Assembly: GCF_900105735.1 (NCBI RefSeq) | Contig: NZ_LT629793.1 | Location: 5,890,001-5,954,000, forward strand | From: Pseudomonas yamanorum | GTDB taxonomy: Bacteria; Pseudomonadota; Gammaproteobacteria; Pseudomonadales; Pseudomonadaceae | Reading direction: 5' to 3' | Length of the DNA stretch: 64,000 nt | Shown here: positions 23,959-40,728 of the stretch, piece by piece | Position numbering within the stretch: the stretch's first letter is position 1 | Layout: each line of letters opens with the position of its first letter | Made by a program: the position numbers and the translations under genes | Notes under the pieces: generated by a model | What the model was told of the DNA's origin: nothing | Database searches by the model: none | Seen by the model: the letters and a program-made list of their open reading frames with translations, nothing else

Positions 23959-24732
23959 TTACAACGAGGCGGTGATGCCACCGTCCACGTACAGGATATG
24001 ACCGTTGACGAAACTCGCCGCATCGCTGGCAAGGAACACCGCAGCGCCCGCCAGTTCGGCGACGTCACCCCAGCGCCGGCTCGGCGTGCGTTGCACCAGC
24101 CAGTCACTGAACTCGGGGTTGGCCACCAGGTTGGCGTTCAGTTCGGTCTTGAAGTAGCCGGGACCGATGCCATTGACCGTCAGGCCGTGTGGGCCCCAAT
24201 CAATGGCCATGCCTTTGGTGAGCATCTTCAGCGCGCCTTTGCTGGCGGCATACGGCGCAATACCCGGGCGGCCCAGTTCGCTCTGTACCGAGCAGATATT
24301 GATGATGCGCCCACGCTTGCGCGGGATCATCGCCCGGGCCACGGCTTGGCCGACAAGGAAGGCGCTGTCGAGGTTGGTGCTCATCAACTCGCGCCAGTGG
24401 GTTTCGCTGTAATCCTCAAGTGGGCCGCGCCGCTGCATGCCGGCGTTGTTCACGAGGATGTCCAGCGGGCCCAGGCGCTCTTCGATATCTGCCACGGCGG
24501 CCAACACCGCTGCGCCATCGGTGACGTCGAACCCCTGGGTATGGACTTCCAGGCCTTCCGCCGCCAGCAACGCGGCACTGTCACGCAAGGTGCTGCGATT
24601 ACGCCCGTTGAGCACCACCCGCGCGCCGGCCTGGGCCAGGCCACGGGCGATAGCCAGACCGATACCGGCGCTGGAACCGGTAATCAAGGCCAGGCGGCCA
24701 TCCAGGCGGAAGTTGTCTAAAACGCTTTGCAT
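23959..24732 (-). CDS. gluconate 5-dehydrogenase-like SDR
   Basis: 257-residue short-chain dehydrogenase. NAD(P)-binding TGSSAGIG at 18-25, NNAG at 95-98, catalytic Ser148, Tyr161 and Lys165 (YAASK). The family of gluconate 5-dehydrogenases (Gno/IdnO) reduces 5-ketogluconate to gluconate. The pairing with an IdnD-like dehydrogenase supports an L-idonate to gluconate route. First gene of a two-gene minus-strand operon. Confidence 0.8.
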   Translation of the reverse strand: MQSVLDNFRLDGRLALITGSSAGIGLAIARGLAQAGARVVLNGRNRSTLRDSAALLAAEGLEVHTQGFDVTDGAAVLAAVADIEERLGPLDILVNNAGMQRRGPLEDYSETHWRELMSTNLDSAFLVGQAVARAMIPRKRGRIINICSVQSELGRPGIAPYAASKGALKMLTKGMAIDWGPHGLTVNGIGPGYFKTELNANLVANPEFSDWLVQRTPSRRWGDVAELAGAAVFLASDAASFVNGHILYVDGGITASL

Positions 24733-24922
24733 GGAGAGATTTCCCGAGGCTGAAACAGGTGATCAACACTAACAATCCGAGTGCGAGGTGCCGTCCTTAT
24801 TGTTATAGGCCAAACCCTGTCATATCGTGCATGACGGACCTAACTTCACCGCAGCCCGGGTTCAGCGTCCAATTTTCATTTGTGATCCAGTGATCAAAAA
24901 CGGTGATAACCGGAGCCTCATG
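24733..24922. promoter_or_regulatory. divergent promoter region, SDR gene / LysR gene
   Basis: 190-bp gap between the diverging starts. It is AT-richer than its surroundings (CTTATTGTTATAGGCC, CATATCGTGCATGACGG). Typical placement for LysR binding, but no operator was identified with confidence. Confidence 0.4.
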
Positions 24923-25795
24923 ATGGAACTCAAACACCTGCGCGCCTTTGTCGTGCTAGCCCAGGAACTGCATTTCGGCCGGGCGGCGGCGCAGCTGTCG
25001 ATCGTGCAACCGGCGCTGAGCATGCAGATCAAACTGCTCGAAAGCGGCCTGGGCGTGCGCCTGCTCGACCGCAACCGGCACTCGGTGACGCTGACCGAAG
25101 CCGGGCGCGTGTTTCTCCCCGAGGCCCAGGCCACCCTGCACCAGGCCACTCGCGCCGCCGATGCCGCCCGTGCTTCAAACCGTGGGGAAATCGGCCGGGT
25201 GCGCCTGGGATTTGTCTCGTCAGTCTTGCCTGAATTGCTGCCGGGATTGATTCGCGCGATGCATCAGCGCTACCCGCGAATTGAACTGGAACTTAAGGAC
25301 ATGCCCGGCCCGGATCAGGCGACGGCGCTGAAAAACGGTCAGTTGGATTTCGGCCTGATGCGTTTGCCGGCGGCCTATCCCGGCGTGCAGACCCGCGCGG
25401 TGTTGCAGGAAAGCTTTGTGGTTGCCTTGCCCATTGATCATCCGTTGGCGGCTCAGACAGCCATTCAGCCGGCCGACTTGCTTAAGGTCCCGGTGTTCAT
25501 CCTGGCCCGACGGTATGCCCCAGGGTTCTACGACGAGTTCGTCCAGGCCGTGGGCGCGCCCCTGGAGATCGCCTCTGAACTCGGAGAGTTCACCACCATG
25601 CTGGCGCTGGTCTCGGCCGGGTTGGGTGTGGGGGTGTTGCCGCAGCAGGCGGCTCGGGCGTTGCCGGCCAATTGTGTATCCAGGCACTTGGAGTTGGGGG
25701 CGTTCCGGGCCAGGACCGGCCTGGCCTGGACCGAACTCGACAGCGCAGTGAAAGCCACCGTGTTCAACCTGATCGACGAGTTGTTTGGCGAGTGA
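24923..25795 (+). CDS. LysR-family regulator (probable regulator of idonate genes)
   Basis: 290-residue LysR regulator. Of two adjacent ATGs (24920, 24923) the second is 7 bases from GGAG and gives MELKHLRAF. Helix-turn-helix at about 18-37 (FGRAAAQLSIVQPALSMQIK), then the substrate-binding domain (RLGFVSSVLPELLPGLIRAM, LDFGLMRLP, LVSAGLGVGVLPQQAAR). Divergent from the idonate/gluconate dehydrogenase pair, so it probably controls it. The ligand is unknown. Confidence 0.85.
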   Translation: MELKHLRAFVVLAQELHFGRAAAQLSIVQPALSMQIKLLESGLGVRLLDRNRHSVTLTEAGRVFLPEAQATLHQATRAADAARASNRGEIGRVRLGFVSSVLPELLPGLIRAMHQRYPRIELELKDMPGPDQATALKNGQLDFGLMRLPAAYPGVQTRAVLQESFVVALPIDHPLAAQTAIQPADLLKVPVFILARRYAPGFYDEFVQAVGAPLEIASELGEFTTMLALVSAGLGVGVLPQQAARALPANCVSRHLELGAFRARTGLAWTELDSAVKATVFNLIDELFGE

Positions 25796-25920
25796 TTATT
25801 TCATCTTGTGAAATGCTGGATTGTAAAAACTGGCTATTCTGCTGCGTGCCGTAGCGGTGGAAGATAAGTGCCATCGACACGATCACCGGGTCGAGTCCCT
25901 GGCACATCGCGGAGCCTGTC

Positions 25921-26541
25921 ATGATCAAACTGTACCGTTACCCCTTGTCTGGCCATTCCCACCGGGTCGAGTTGATGCTGTCGCTGCTGGGCGTACCCGC
26001 CGAGCTGGTACTGGTGGACCTGAAGCAAGGCGCCCACAAAACCTCCGAGTTCCTGACCACCCTCAACAGCTTCGGCCAGGTGCCGGTGATCGATGACAAC
26101 GGTGTGGTGCTGGCGGACTCCAATGCAATCCTGGTGTACCTCGCCGGCCAATATGGCAACACCCAGTGGCTGCCGACCGAGCCTTTGGCCCAGGCCCGTG
26201 TACAGCGTTGGCTCTCGGCAGCGGCGGGGCCGCTGCACACCGGTCCGGCTGCGGCTCGATTGATCACCGTGTTCGGTGCCGCACTGGATGCCGAGGCGAC
26301 CATCAGCCGTTCCCATGGGTTCCTCAGCGTGGTGGAGCAACAGTTGGGGCAGAGCCGTTTTCTCTCCGGTGACCTGCCGACGATTGCCGATATCGCGCAC
26401 TACACCTACATCGCCCATGCCCCGGAAGGTAACGTCTCGTTGAGCGACTATCCGCAGGTTCGCGCCTGGCTGGGCAGTATCGAGGCGCTGCCGGGTTTTG
26501 TCGGTATGCAACGCACCGCCGTGGGCCTGGCGAAGGCTTGA
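25921..26541 (+). CDS. glutathione S-transferase family protein
   Basis: 206-residue cytosolic GST. The N-terminal thioredoxin-like domain has [11 protein letters not shown] (active-site region), [11 protein letters not shown] and the glutathione-binding [10 protein letters not shown]. The C-terminal domain is helical ([18 protein letters not shown]). GGAG lies 7 bases before the start. Followed by a REP hairpin and two LysR genes. Substrate unknown. Confidence 0.9.
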   Translation: MIKLYRYPLSGHSHRVELMLSLLGVPAELVLVDLKQGAHKTSEFLTTLNSFGQVPVIDDNGVVLADSNAILVYLAGQYGNTQWLPTEPLAQARVQRWLSAAAGPLHTGPAAARLITVFGAALDAEATISRSHGFLSVVEQQLGQSRFLSGDLPTIADIAHYTYIAHAPEGNVSLSDYPQVRAWLGSIEALPGFVGMQRTAVGLAKA

Positions 26542-26546
26542 AGATT

Positions 26547-26578
26547 TTGTGGCGAGGGAGCTTGCTCCCTCGCCACAA
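26547..26578. repeat. REP hairpin, perfect palindrome
   Basis: TTGTGGCGAGGGAGC-TT-GCTCCCTCGCCACAA, 15-bp arms and 2-base loop. Same family as 19390. Directly behind the GST stop; probable terminator. Confidence 0.9.
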
Positions 26579-26627
26579 CCGCTCCCAAGCCACTGGTTTG
26601 GTGGACTACATTCGATTAAGGGGGCTC

Positions 26628-27548
26628 ATGGACCGTTTCCAGGAAATGCAGATTTTCCTCGCCGTCGCCGAAGAACAGGGCTTTGCCGCGGCGGCCCGGC
26701 GCCTGAAAATCTCGCCCCCCAGCGTGACCCGTGCGATTGCTGCGATGGAGGCGCGTATCGGCACGCAGTTGCTCTCGCGCACCACCCGCAGCCTGCACCT
26801 GAGCGAGGCTGGCCAGCGTTATCTGGATGATTGCCGGCGCATTCTCGCGGAGCTGGTTGAGGCCGAAGAAGCAGCAGCCGGTAGCTTCTCGATCCCATGG
26901 GGGCACTTGACGGTCACCGCGCCTGTGTTGTTCGGCGAATTGTTCGTCGCGCCGATCCTGGGGGAGTACCTGGACCAATTTGCCCAGGTCAGCATCAACG
27001 CCTTGCTGGTGGACCGTGTGGTCAATATGACCGACGAAGGCGTCGACGTGGCCGTGCGCATCGGGCATTTGCAGGAAAACGGCCAGCAGGCGATCAAGGT
27101 CGGTGAAGTGCGCCGCGTGGTATGCGCCGCGCCGGCTTACCTTGAGCGGCACGGCCGGCCACTGCACCCCGGGCAACTGCGGGAGGCGAAGATTGTCACC
27201 TCGTCCTCCAGCCAGTTGGTCAGCGAATGGCAGTTCATGGAAGGCGGCCAGCCATTGAACGTGCCCGTTGAGCCACGTCTGGTGGTCACGGCCAACAACG
27301 CCGCCATCAACCTGGCGCGCCTGGGCTGGGGCGTCACGCGGGTGTTGTCTTATCAGGTGGCCAGCGATGTGCGTGCAGGCGCGCTGGAAATCATCCTGCA
27401 AGACTTCGAGCCGCCTGCGTTGCCGATCCATGTGGTGTTCCAGAACAGCGCCCGGGTACCGGCGAAGGTCAACACGTTCGTGGATTTTTTGGTCAGCCGG
27501 CTGGGGCAAGATGCTGCGCTCAACCCGTCGATGCAGCGGCCGGCCTGA
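26628..27548 (+). CDS. LysR-family regulator (first of an overlapping pair)
   Basis: 306-residue regulator. Start 26628 follows AAGGGGG. N-terminal HTH (MDRFQEMQIFLAVAEEQGF, ARRLKISPPSVTRAIAAME). Effector domain of the CrgA-like subgroup (DEGVDVAVRIGHL, RRVVCAAPAYLERHG, ARLGWGVTRVLSYQV). Its stop overlaps the start of the next LysR gene (TGATG). The target genes may be the adjacent GST and PNPOx-fold genes. Confidence 0.85.
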   Translation: MDRFQEMQIFLAVAEEQGFAAAARRLKISPPSVTRAIAAMEARIGTQLLSRTTRSLHLSEAGQRYLDDCRRILAELVEAEEAAAGSFSIPWGHLTVTAPVLFGELFVAPILGEYLDQFAQVSINALLVDRVVNMTDEGVDVAVRIGHLQENGQQAIKVGEVRRVVCAAPAYLERHGRPLHPGQLREAKIVTSSSSQLVSEWQFMEGGQPLNVPVEPRLVVTANNAAINLARLGWGVTRVLSYQVASDVRAGALEIILQDFEPPALPIHVVFQNSARVPAKVNTFVDFLVSRLGQDAALNPSMQRPA

Positions 27549-28447
27549 TGGACCGCTATCGCGACATGCAGATTTTCCAGACGCTGTCCCGGCAGCCGAG
27601 CCTGGCTGCGGCTGCCCGCTGCCTGGGCATCTCGGGGCCCACTGTGATCCGCGCGATTGACCGGCTGGAGACTCGCTTGCGCGTGCAGTTACTGGAGCGC
27701 AACACCCGGGGCATTCGCCTCACCGAAGCCGGGGCGAGGTTTTTGGCGGACTGTTCACGCATCTTTGATGGCGTGAGCGCCGCCGAAGCATCTGCCCAGG
27801 GCGCGCATGCGCAGGCCGAGGGGAATCTGCGGGTGTTTTTTCCGTTTCTGTTCAGCCGGTATGTGATGGCGCCGCTGTTGGCCGACTACCTGGAGCGCTA
27901 TCCCGGCGTCCGGATGTTTGCCCATTACCACGATCATTATCCGAACCTGAATGAAGACGGCCTGGACGTGGCGGTCCTGGTGGGAGAACTGCCCGGGTCA
28001 TCCCTGATTGCGCGGCCTGTGGGCCATGTGCGCAACATCGTGTGCGCCAGCCCTGGCTACCTGGAAACCCATGGCGAGCCACTGCAACCCGAGGCGCTCA
28101 AGCGACATCGACTGGTCGCCAGCCAGGCCTATTCGGACGGGGTGCAATGGGATTTCCTGGCCTCCAGCATCAAGGCCCGGGCGCGCCTCGGTTGCACCAC
28201 CGTGCAGGGCGCGATCAATGCGGCAGTGCAGGGCGCAGGGTTGATCCGGTGCCTGAGTTACCCGGTCCACGAGCACTTGGCAAACGGCGAACTGCGCCGG
28301 GTATTGCAGGCCCATGAACCGCCGCCGCTGCCGGTGCATGTGGTCTACCGCGAGGGGCGCAACGCTTCGATGCGGGTGCGCAGTTTTGTTGATTTCACGG
28401 TGGCGGCTTTGCGTGAACATCCGGCGTTTCATCCACTGAGGGCTTGA
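27548..28447 (+). CDS. LysR-family regulator (second of an overlapping pair)
   Basis: 299-residue paralogue of the preceding gene with the same start pattern (MDRYRDMQIFQTLSRQPS) and CrgA-like effector domain (VAVLVGELPG, RNIVCASPGYLETHG, GAGLIRCLSYPV). Translation is coupled to the first LysR gene by TGATG. The stop lies 2 bases before the PNPOx-fold gene. Two LysR proteins from one message suggests joint or hetero-oligomeric control (inference). Confidence 0.85.
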   Translation: MDRYRDMQIFQTLSRQPSLAAAARCLGISGPTVIRAIDRLETRLRVQLLERNTRGIRLTEAGARFLADCSRIFDGVSAAEASAQGAHAQAEGNLRVFFPFLFSRYVMAPLLADYLERYPGVRMFAHYHDHYPNLNEDGLDVAVLVGELPGSSLIARPVGHVRNIVCASPGYLETHGEPLQPEALKRHRLVASQAYSDGVQWDFLASSIKARARLGCTTVQGAINAAVQGAGLIRCLSYPVHEHLANGELRRVLQAHEPPPLPVHVVYREGRNASMRVRSFVDFTVAALREHPAFHPLRA

Positions 28448-28449
28448 TC

Positions 28450-29415
28450 ATGAACCACCAAGACGCGTCCCCCGTCTCGCCATGGCATGCCGGCGAGCGG
28501 CAATTGCAGCAAAGTGCCGGCGTGGCTGAGCGCATGGAGGTGATCGGCGCGAAGGTCATACGGGATCATTTGCCGGAGCAGCATCGGGCGTTTTATGAGT
28601 TGTTGCCCTATCTGGTGGTGGGCGCCGTGGATGATCAGGGGCTTCCGTGGGCCACGCTGCTGGAGGGGGCGCCGGGCTTTGTGTATTCGCCTGACCCCTA
28701 CAGCTTGCGTATCGACAGCCTGCCTGCGGTGGATGATCCCGCCGGGGCGGGTTTGAAAAAAGGCGCGGCGGTGGGGCTGTTGGGCATTGATCTGAATACG
28801 CGGCGGCGCAACCGTATGAATGGGGTTGTGGGTACGGCTGGCGCTGATGGTTTTGCGGTGGATGTGGTGCACACCTTTGGCAATTGTCCGAAGTACATCC
28901 AGTTGCGTGCAGTGGACCCGGATGCTCGGGGGCAGCGTTCTGCTGAAGGCGCGGTGCAGCGCGCCAACTCGCTCGATGAGTCTGCCCGGACGCTGATTCG
29001 TAGCGCGGATACGTTCTTCGTCGCCAGTTATGTGGACCTGGAGGGGGATGTGGCCAAGCGTTCGGTGGACGTTTCGCACCGGGGTGGCGACCGTGGGTTT
29101 GTGCGGGTGGACGGTGATGTACTGACGATTCCCGACTTTACCGGCAACTCGTTTTTCAACACCTTGGGCAATTTGCAGCTCAACCCGGTGGCGGGATTGT
29201 TGTTTGTGGATTTTGCTACGGGTGATGTGTTGCAGGTTGTCGGGCGGGCCGAGGTGATTCTTGAAGGGCCCGAGGTGGCGGGGTTCCAGGGCGCCGAGCG
29301 GTTATGGCGGGTGACGGTGGAGCATGTGGTTCGGCGGGAGGCGGCGCTGGCGTTGCGTTGGCAGTTCGAAGCGTTTTCTCCCTACAGCCTGTCATTGGGG
29401 CCATGGAGGGTCTGA
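28450..29415 (+). CDS. PNPOx-fold flavin-binding family protein
   Basis: 321-residue protein of the pyridoxamine 5'-phosphate-oxidase-like split-barrel superfamily. Features: YLVVGAVDDQGLPWATLL, a FGNCPKYIQLRAV segment, TFFVASYVDLEG and DVSHRGGDRGFVRVDGD, then TIPDFTGNSFFNTLGNL. Such proteins bind flavin and are often joined to oxidoreductase domains; here the barrel stands alone. The reaction is unknown. In line with the LysR pair and probably co-transcribed. Confidence 0.75.
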   Translation: MNHQDASPVSPWHAGERQLQQSAGVAERMEVIGAKVIRDHLPEQHRAFYELLPYLVVGAVDDQGLPWATLLEGAPGFVYSPDPYSLRIDSLPAVDDPAGAGLKKGAAVGLLGIDLNTRRRNRMNGVVGTAGADGFAVDVVHTFGNCPKYIQLRAVDPDARGQRSAEGAVQRANSLDESARTLIRSADTFFVASYVDLEGDVAKRSVDVSHRGGDRGFVRVDGDVLTIPDFTGNSFFNTLGNLQLNPVAGLLFVDFATGDVLQVVGRAEVILEGPEVAGFQGAERLWRVTVEHVVRREAALALRWQFEAFSPYSLSLGPWRV

Positions 29416-29550
29416 GGGACGCTGTCGAACACACTCGTGCGACTGAGTTAAAACTCAATTGCGCGGGAGGCGGTGTTTGGTGCCGGGGAATGACGCAATA
29501 CTCCGTCGGGATTTTGCCTGCCCAATGATGGGCTGTCCCGAGGTTTTCCA

Positions 29551-30891
29551 ATGAATGCACCAAGCCGCCTTGCGCTGCTGATCACCGCCACTGCTGCCCT
29601 GAGCGCCTGTGGTGAATCCTCCAAATTGCCGTTTCAGGCCGGTGTTGGGCCGAGCCCGCAACTGCCCGAACCTACGGCCTCGCTGATCCCGACACTCAAG
29701 GTGTCCAAGGCTGTCGGTTGGCCAGGCGACGCCCAACCGACGGCTCCGGAAGGGTTTGCGGTGACGGCGTTGGCCGAGAACCTTGACCATCCACGTTGGG
29801 TGTACACCTTGCCCAATGGCGACGTATTGGTCGCCGAGAGTAACCATCCGCCCATGCCTGAAGGCGCCACGGATGGCGGCACCGGCTTGCTTGCCTGGGC
29901 GCGTCGTACGGCGATGGGGTTTGTGATGGGGCGGGTGGGTGCCGATACGCCGAGCGCGGACCGTATTACCCTGCTGCGGGACGCTGATGGTGATGGGCAT
30001 GCCGAGGTGAAGAGCGTGTTTCTGACTGGGCTGACGTCGCCGTTTGGCATGGCGTTGGTGGGGGATGCGTTGTATATCGGCAATGCCGATGCGGTGGTCA
30101 AGGTGCCTTATGTTCCGGGCCAGACTCACATCGATGCCACGCCGGTGAAGGTCACCGATCTGCCGGCCGGGATCAATCATCACTGGACCAAGAACGTTCT
30201 GGCCAATCCTGAGGGCACCAAGCTTTACGTGACGGTCGGGTCCAACAGCAATGTGGGTGAGAACGGGCTTGCAGCCGAGGACGGGCGTGCGGCGATCTGG
30301 GAGTTGGATCTTGCCAGTGGGCAGAAGCGTCTGTTCGCCAGTGGGTTGCGCAATCCCAATGGGCTGGCGTGGAAGCCTGGGTCCTCGCAACTGTGGACGG
30401 TGGTTAATGAGCGCGATGAGATTGGCAGTGACCTGGTGCCGGATTACCTGACTTCGGTGCGGGAGGGTGCTTTTTACGGTTGGCCGTGGAGTTATTACGG
30501 GGCTCATGTTGATACGCGGGTGCAGCCGTTGCGTCCGGACAAGGTTGCCCAAGCTATTGCGCCAGACTACGCGCTGGGGACTCACGTGGCGCCGTTGGGG
30601 TTGACCTTTTCTGATGCGCGGGGGATGCCGGCGGGATTCGCCGATGGGGTGTTTGTGGGGGAGCATGGGTCCTGGAATCGTAATCCGCAGGCGGGGTACA
30701 AGGTGGTGTTTGTTCCGTTCCGGGATGGTAAGCCTTCGGGTCAGCCTGTTGACTTTCTGACTGGTTTTTTGAACGGCGATGGGGAGGCTCAGGGTAGGCC
30801 GGTGGGTGTGACGCTGGACGGGCAGGGGGCGTTGCTGGTGGCGGATGATGTGGGGAACAAGGTGTGGCGCGTGGCGTGGGTGAGGCCTTAA
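29551..30891 (+). CDS. sorbosone dehydrogenase-like lipoprotein (PQQ-type beta-propeller)
   Basis: 446-residue lipoprotein (lipobox LSAC, Cys20) with a six-bladed propeller of the glucose/sorbosone dehydrogenase family. Motifs: [79 protein letters not shown] and [11 protein letters not shown]. Members oxidise aldoses or sorbosone in the periplasm, usually with PQQ. The actual substrate here is not known. GAGG precedes the start by 8 bases. The last 800 bases show G-ending codons more often than neighbouring genes. Confidence 0.8.
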   Translation: MNAPSRLALLITATAALSACGESSKLPFQAGVGPSPQLPEPTASLIPTLKVSKAVGWPGDAQPTAPEGFAVTALAENLDHPRWVYTLPNGDVLVAESNHPPMPEGATDGGTGLLAWARRTAMGFVMGRVGADTPSADRITLLRDADGDGHAEVKSVFLTGLTSPFGMALVGDALYIGNADAVVKVPYVPGQTHIDATPVKVTDLPAGINHHWTKNVLANPEGTKLYVTVGSNSNVGENGLAAEDGRAAIWELDLASGQKRLFASGLRNPNGLAWKPGSSQLWTVVNERDEIGSDLVPDYLTSVREGAFYGWPWSYYGAHVDTRVQPLRPDKVAQAIAPDYALGTHVAPLGLTFSDARGMPAGFADGVFVGEHGSWNRNPQAGYKVVFVPFRDGKPSGQPVDFLTGFLNGDGEAQGRPVGVTLDGQGALLVADDVGNKVWRVAWVRP

Positions 30892-30912
30892 GGGGGTTGC
30901 TGATGTTGGGGG

Positions 30913-31738
30913 CATATCCGTTATTTGGGTGATGGCTTGTATTGGTTCCGCTCTTACAGCGGCTCACTTTTGAAAAGCGCAAAAGTAAGCAAAACGCTCT
31001 TGCCCCACCACTCGGCACCTCGCCCAGGCTCGGTGTGCCCTCACTCCGGCTTTGGACCGTGGGCCGCCGCGATGGGCCATCCTTGGCCCAGCGCGGCTAA
31101 CCCGGCGTCCTGCCGGGTTACCCACGCTCCAAAGCCTGCGTTCGGCCAGCGTGGTTTAACGGGGCGCCTAAGATCAAGATCAAAAGCAGATCAAAGGCAC
31201 AGCGGCCTCCCGGCCGGCTTGAGTGTTTAGAAGCAAAATCAAAAGCTAAAGCGGGCACGGTTCAAATGTGGGAGCTGGCTTGCCTGCGATGGCATCACCT
31301 CGGTGTGTCTGATGCACCGAGGTGTCTGCATCGCAGGCAAGCCAGCTCCCACAGAAAAGCAGAGCTGCATCAGCTTCAGATTTGGCTTTCGCTCTGGATC
31401 TTGCCTTTGCTTTTAACACTCAAGCCGGCCGGTAGGCCGCTGTGCTCTGGCTTTTGATCTGCTTTTGATTTTGATCTGCGGGCCCCGTCAACCACGATGG
31501 CCGCAAGTAGGCACGGTGGAGCGGGTAAATCGGCAAGGATGCCGATTTAGCCGCGCTGGGCCAGGGATGGCCCATCGCGGCGACCCGCGGAGGCGTGCCG
31601 GAGTGCGGGCATGCCGAGCCTAGGCGAGGCACCGAGTGGTGGGGCAAAGACCTTTTGGTTACTTTTGGGGCGTTTGCCAAAAGTGACCCGCTGTAAGAGC
31701 GGAACCATAGGCGGCCGTTACCGAAGAAACGGATATGC
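30913..31738. repeat. long composite inverted repeat, intact copy
   Basis: Second complete copy of the two-armed element (826 bp). It starts CATATCCGTTATTTGG and ends CGAAGAAACGGATATG, with a REP pair at 31268-31352 in the centre (24-bp arms; the centre is in reverse orientation compared with the copy at 21.0 kb). The right end lies inside the 3' end of the NodT-type gene, whose stop is at 31659. Confidence 0.88.
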
Positions 31739-33149
31739 CCCCGACCCCAACCCCAACCCCCGCGGAACCCAAATCCCACCCCCCACCCAACGCCGTATAC
31801 AAATTCACCTCCGCCACCAACTGCGCCAACCGATCCACAATCAACGCCTGCTGTGAACTGAACAACGACCGCTGCGCATCCAGGAACACCAGATTACTGT
31901 CCACCCCACTGCGATACCGGTGCTGCGCCAAGTCGTAATACTTCTGGTTGGCCCGCACAAAATCCCGCTGCGCCGCCAGTTGCTCGTTATACGTCTGGCG
32001 CGCCGCCAGCCCATTCGAGACCTCCTGAAACGCCGTCTGAATCGACTTCTCATACTGCGCGACAAAGATGTTCTTCTGAATCTTCGCGTAATCCAGACTC
32101 GCCCTCAGACTCCCCGCATTAAAGATCGGCAGATTGATCTGCGGCTGAAACGCCCAACTCCCCGACCCCCCCTGGAACAATCCCGACAGATCCTTGCTGG
32201 AGGTCCCCGCATTGGCCGTCAGCGTAACCGAAGGAAAAAACGCCGCCCGCGCCGCGCCAATATTGGCGTTGGCCGCCTGAAGCTGATACTCGGCCTGGAC
32301 AATATCCGGCCGCCGTTGCAGCAGGTCCGAGGGCAACCCGGCCGGCACGCGCGCCACCAGGTCGGCGGACAGCGGCTGTGCCGGCAGAGAATCCGGCACC
32401 GGGCCACCCACCAGCAACGCCAGGCTGTTGAGGTCCTGGGCCACCTGGCGCTGGTAGCGTGCAATGCTTGCTCGCGTACTCTCGACGCTGGTCTGGGCCT
32501 GGATCACATCAATCGACGACGCCTTGCCCGCCGTTTTGCTGCGGGAGGTCAGGCGCAGGCTGTGTTCGTCCGAAGCCAGCGTCTGCTGGGCCAGGGCCAG
32601 CAATTCCTGATCGGCGCGCCAGGTCAGGTAGGCGTTGGCCACGTTGGCCACCAGGCTCAGTTGTGCACTGCGCCGGGCTTCTTCGGTGGCCAGGTATTGC
32701 AGCATTGCCTGTTCGCTGAGGCTGCGCACGCGGCCGAAAAAATCCAGCTCATAGGCACTCACGCCCAGCGTTGCGGAGTAGGTGGAGGTGATCGCCGATT
32801 TGCCGGTGCCCGTGGCACGCCGTGGGACTTTCTGCCGGTTTTCGGCACCCGTGGCAGACACCGCCGGGAACAGGTCCGCGCGCTGGATGCGGTATTGCGC
32901 CTGGAACGCTTCGACATTCAGCGCCGCCACCCGCAGGTCACGGTTATTCACCAGTGCCTGGCCAATCAACTGCCGCATCACCGGGTCGCGGAACAACTGT
33001 TGCCAGTCAGGCCCGGCGGCCGAGGGGCCTACCTTGTCCGCGTTGTACACCGGGTATTGTGCAGGCGTTGGCGCCTCGGGGCGCTGATAGTCCGGGATCA
33101 GCGAACACCCGCCAAGCACACACGCCACGCCGAGCATCAGTTTTTTCAT
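31659..33149 (-). CDS. NodT-type outer-membrane efflux lipoprotein (lipopeptide export candidate)
   Basis: 496-residue TolC/OprM-like lipoprotein. Start 33149 gives [15 protein letters not shown] (lipobox). Two OEP repeats are present ([82 protein letters not shown]). Proteins of this type stand beside lipopeptide synthetases in Pseudomonas and are thought to work with a MacAB-type pump. The ATG overlaps the stop of the luxR gene (TGATG). After the usual family end LYTALGGGW, about 38 extra residues are translated from the composite repeat, so the natural C-terminus was probably replaced. Confidence 0.85.
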   Translation of the reverse strand: MKKLMLGVACVLGGCSLIPDYQRPEAPTPAQYPVYNADKVGPSAAGPDWQQLFRDPVMRQLIGQALVNNRDLRVAALNVEAFQAQYRIQRADLFPAVSATGAENRQKVPRRATGTGKSAITSTYSATLGVSAYELDFFGRVRSLSEQAMLQYLATEEARRSAQLSLVANVANAYLTWRADQELLALAQQTLASDEHSLRLTSRSKTAGKASSIDVIQAQTSVESTRASIARYQRQVAQDLNSLALLVGGPVPDSLPAQPLSADLVARVPAGLPSDLLQRRPDIVQAEYQLQAANANIGAARAAFFPSVTLTANAGTSSKDLSGLFQGGSGSWAFQPQINLPIFNAGSLRASLDYAKIQKNIFVAQYEKSIQTAFQEVSNGLAARQTYNEQLAAQRDFVRANQKYYDLAQHRYRSGVDSNLVFLDAQRSLFSSQQALIVDRLAQLVAEVNLYTALGGGWDLGSAGVGVGVGGISVSSVTAAYGSALTAGHFWQTPQK

Positions 33150-33949
33150 CACGCGCCAACCATCCATTTGGCCAGGCCATGGCGGCCACTCACGCCCAGT
33201 TTGGCCGCCGCGCGCTTGAGGTAGGTTTCGATGGAGCTGTTTTTTACGCTGAGTTTCTCGGCCATCTGCGGCACGGTTCCGCCGGTCAACAATCCCAGGC
33301 ACACTTCCTGTTCCCGCGCCGATAAGGTGATGTCACTGAGTGACAGGCGTTTATAGAATTCGCGCTGCAATTGCGACTGCTCCAACAGGGTTTTAGAGGG
33401 CTCGGGCGCCACCACCGCTGCCTGTCGATTGATCTGCGCATGGCGCTCGATCAACGGCAGCAAGGTTTCCGAAAGGCTCTTGAGAAACGACAACTCCGCC
33501 AGGGAGAAGGCGCGTTGGGTGTGGGGCCGATAAAACGAAATCACGCACCGCCGATTCGCCTGGCGCGAGACCAGGTTGCACTGATGGGACGTGCCCCGGG
33601 CATGGGTGCTGTTGGCCTTGGCATTCATCTGGATCAACAGTGGGTCGTTCATGCCGAGCATTTTTTTCAGCAACGGATGGTCGTCGCGGTGATGCAGGGT
33701 GCGCGGTGGCGGCAAGTCCTGCTTCAACCCATCGCTGCCGAGTAACTTGATATCGAGCACGCAGGCCTGGTGCTCGTCGAGGGTCCATTCACTGAGGTCC
33801 ACCAGGTGAACCGGTACCAGCTTGTTGACCAGTTGCAGCATGTTCGCTGCGAAGTGTTCAGTGCCTGTGCTGGAAATCAATTCCCCCAACTCGAAATAAA
33901 AATGCGGACTTTCCATATTTCGAATACTGCTGGTCAGACTCATAGCCAT
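33149..33949 (-). CDS. LuxR-family regulator of the lipopeptide locus
   Basis: 266-residue regulator with a C-terminal LuxR/FixJ-type helix-turn-helix ([38 protein letters not shown]). The N-terminal 200 residues show no autoinducer-binding motif that I recognise, as is usual for LuxR regulators flanking Pseudomonas lipopeptide genes. Start 33949 follows AAGGA. Divergent from the first synthetase gene and coupled to the NodT-type gene, which fits a dedicated activator of biosynthesis and export. Confidence 0.85.
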   Translation of the reverse strand: MAMSLTSSIRNMESPHFYFELGELISSTGTEHFAANMLQLVNKLVPVHLVDLSEWTLDEHQACVLDIKLLGSDGLKQDLPPPRTLHHRDDHPLLKKMLGMNDPLLIQMNAKANSTHARGTSHQCNLVSRQANRRCVISFYRPHTQRAFSLAELSFLKSLSETLLPLIERHAQINRQAAVVAPEPSKTLLEQSQLQREFYKRLSLSDITLSAREQEVCLGLLTGGTVPQMAEKLSVKNSSIETYLKRAAAKLGVSGRHGLAKWMVGA

Positions 33950-34430
33950 CTCATCCTTGATGTCGAAAACCGTCGACGGTTGCCCCCGTCCGTTTGCAGG
34001 CCTCCCGTTCTCCTTGAACCTGGGTCGGTGCTCGAGGCTTCATTTAGCCACGGGGATTTGTCCTACGTATGTAGCGGAAACGAGGGACACAACCTGCCAT
34101 AAAAAACGCGCCATTATTTCGTCATTTCTGACGGACAAATAAGGTGGGGCCGCACAGGAAGGGTGTTTTAGAGTTTGTTAACTAGTTGATATAAAACGTT
34201 TTTATTGATTTATATGAAAATGCTTAGCTGTCAGGCAGCGGCCAGGGATAGCCAATTTCCTACACCCATTTAATCGATTCAGCACTGAACCATCAGCCAA
34301 CCCCGGCGCGGTAGCTGGCTGTCCGGGTTTCGGGTGACATACGGTCCGCCGGGGCGATGCTTAAATCCCGTTGATTTCACCTCAATGGGGCGTTGTGCGC
34401 CTTATCGACACCTCACATGAGAAGGATCTT
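33950..34430. promoter_or_regulatory. divergent control region, luxR / first NRPS gene
   Basis: 481 bp without a gene. It contains an AT-rich block (34170-34230, with GTTAACTAGTTGATATAAAA) unlike its GC-rich surroundings, including a possible -35 hexamer TTGATA at 34186. AAGGA precedes the NRPS start at 34431. It must hold the promoters for both directions and the LuxR binding site, but no operator can be named by eye. Confidence 0.55.
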
Positions 34431-40712
<6,282 letters not shown>

Positions 40713-40728
40713 GTGGTGGTGTGGTGTG

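Noticed and set aside
34320..34339. Possible LuxR operator TGTCCGGGTTTCGGGTGACA upstream of NRPS A
   Set aside because: Only the outer four bases of each half are symmetrical; not better than chance in this GC-rich region.
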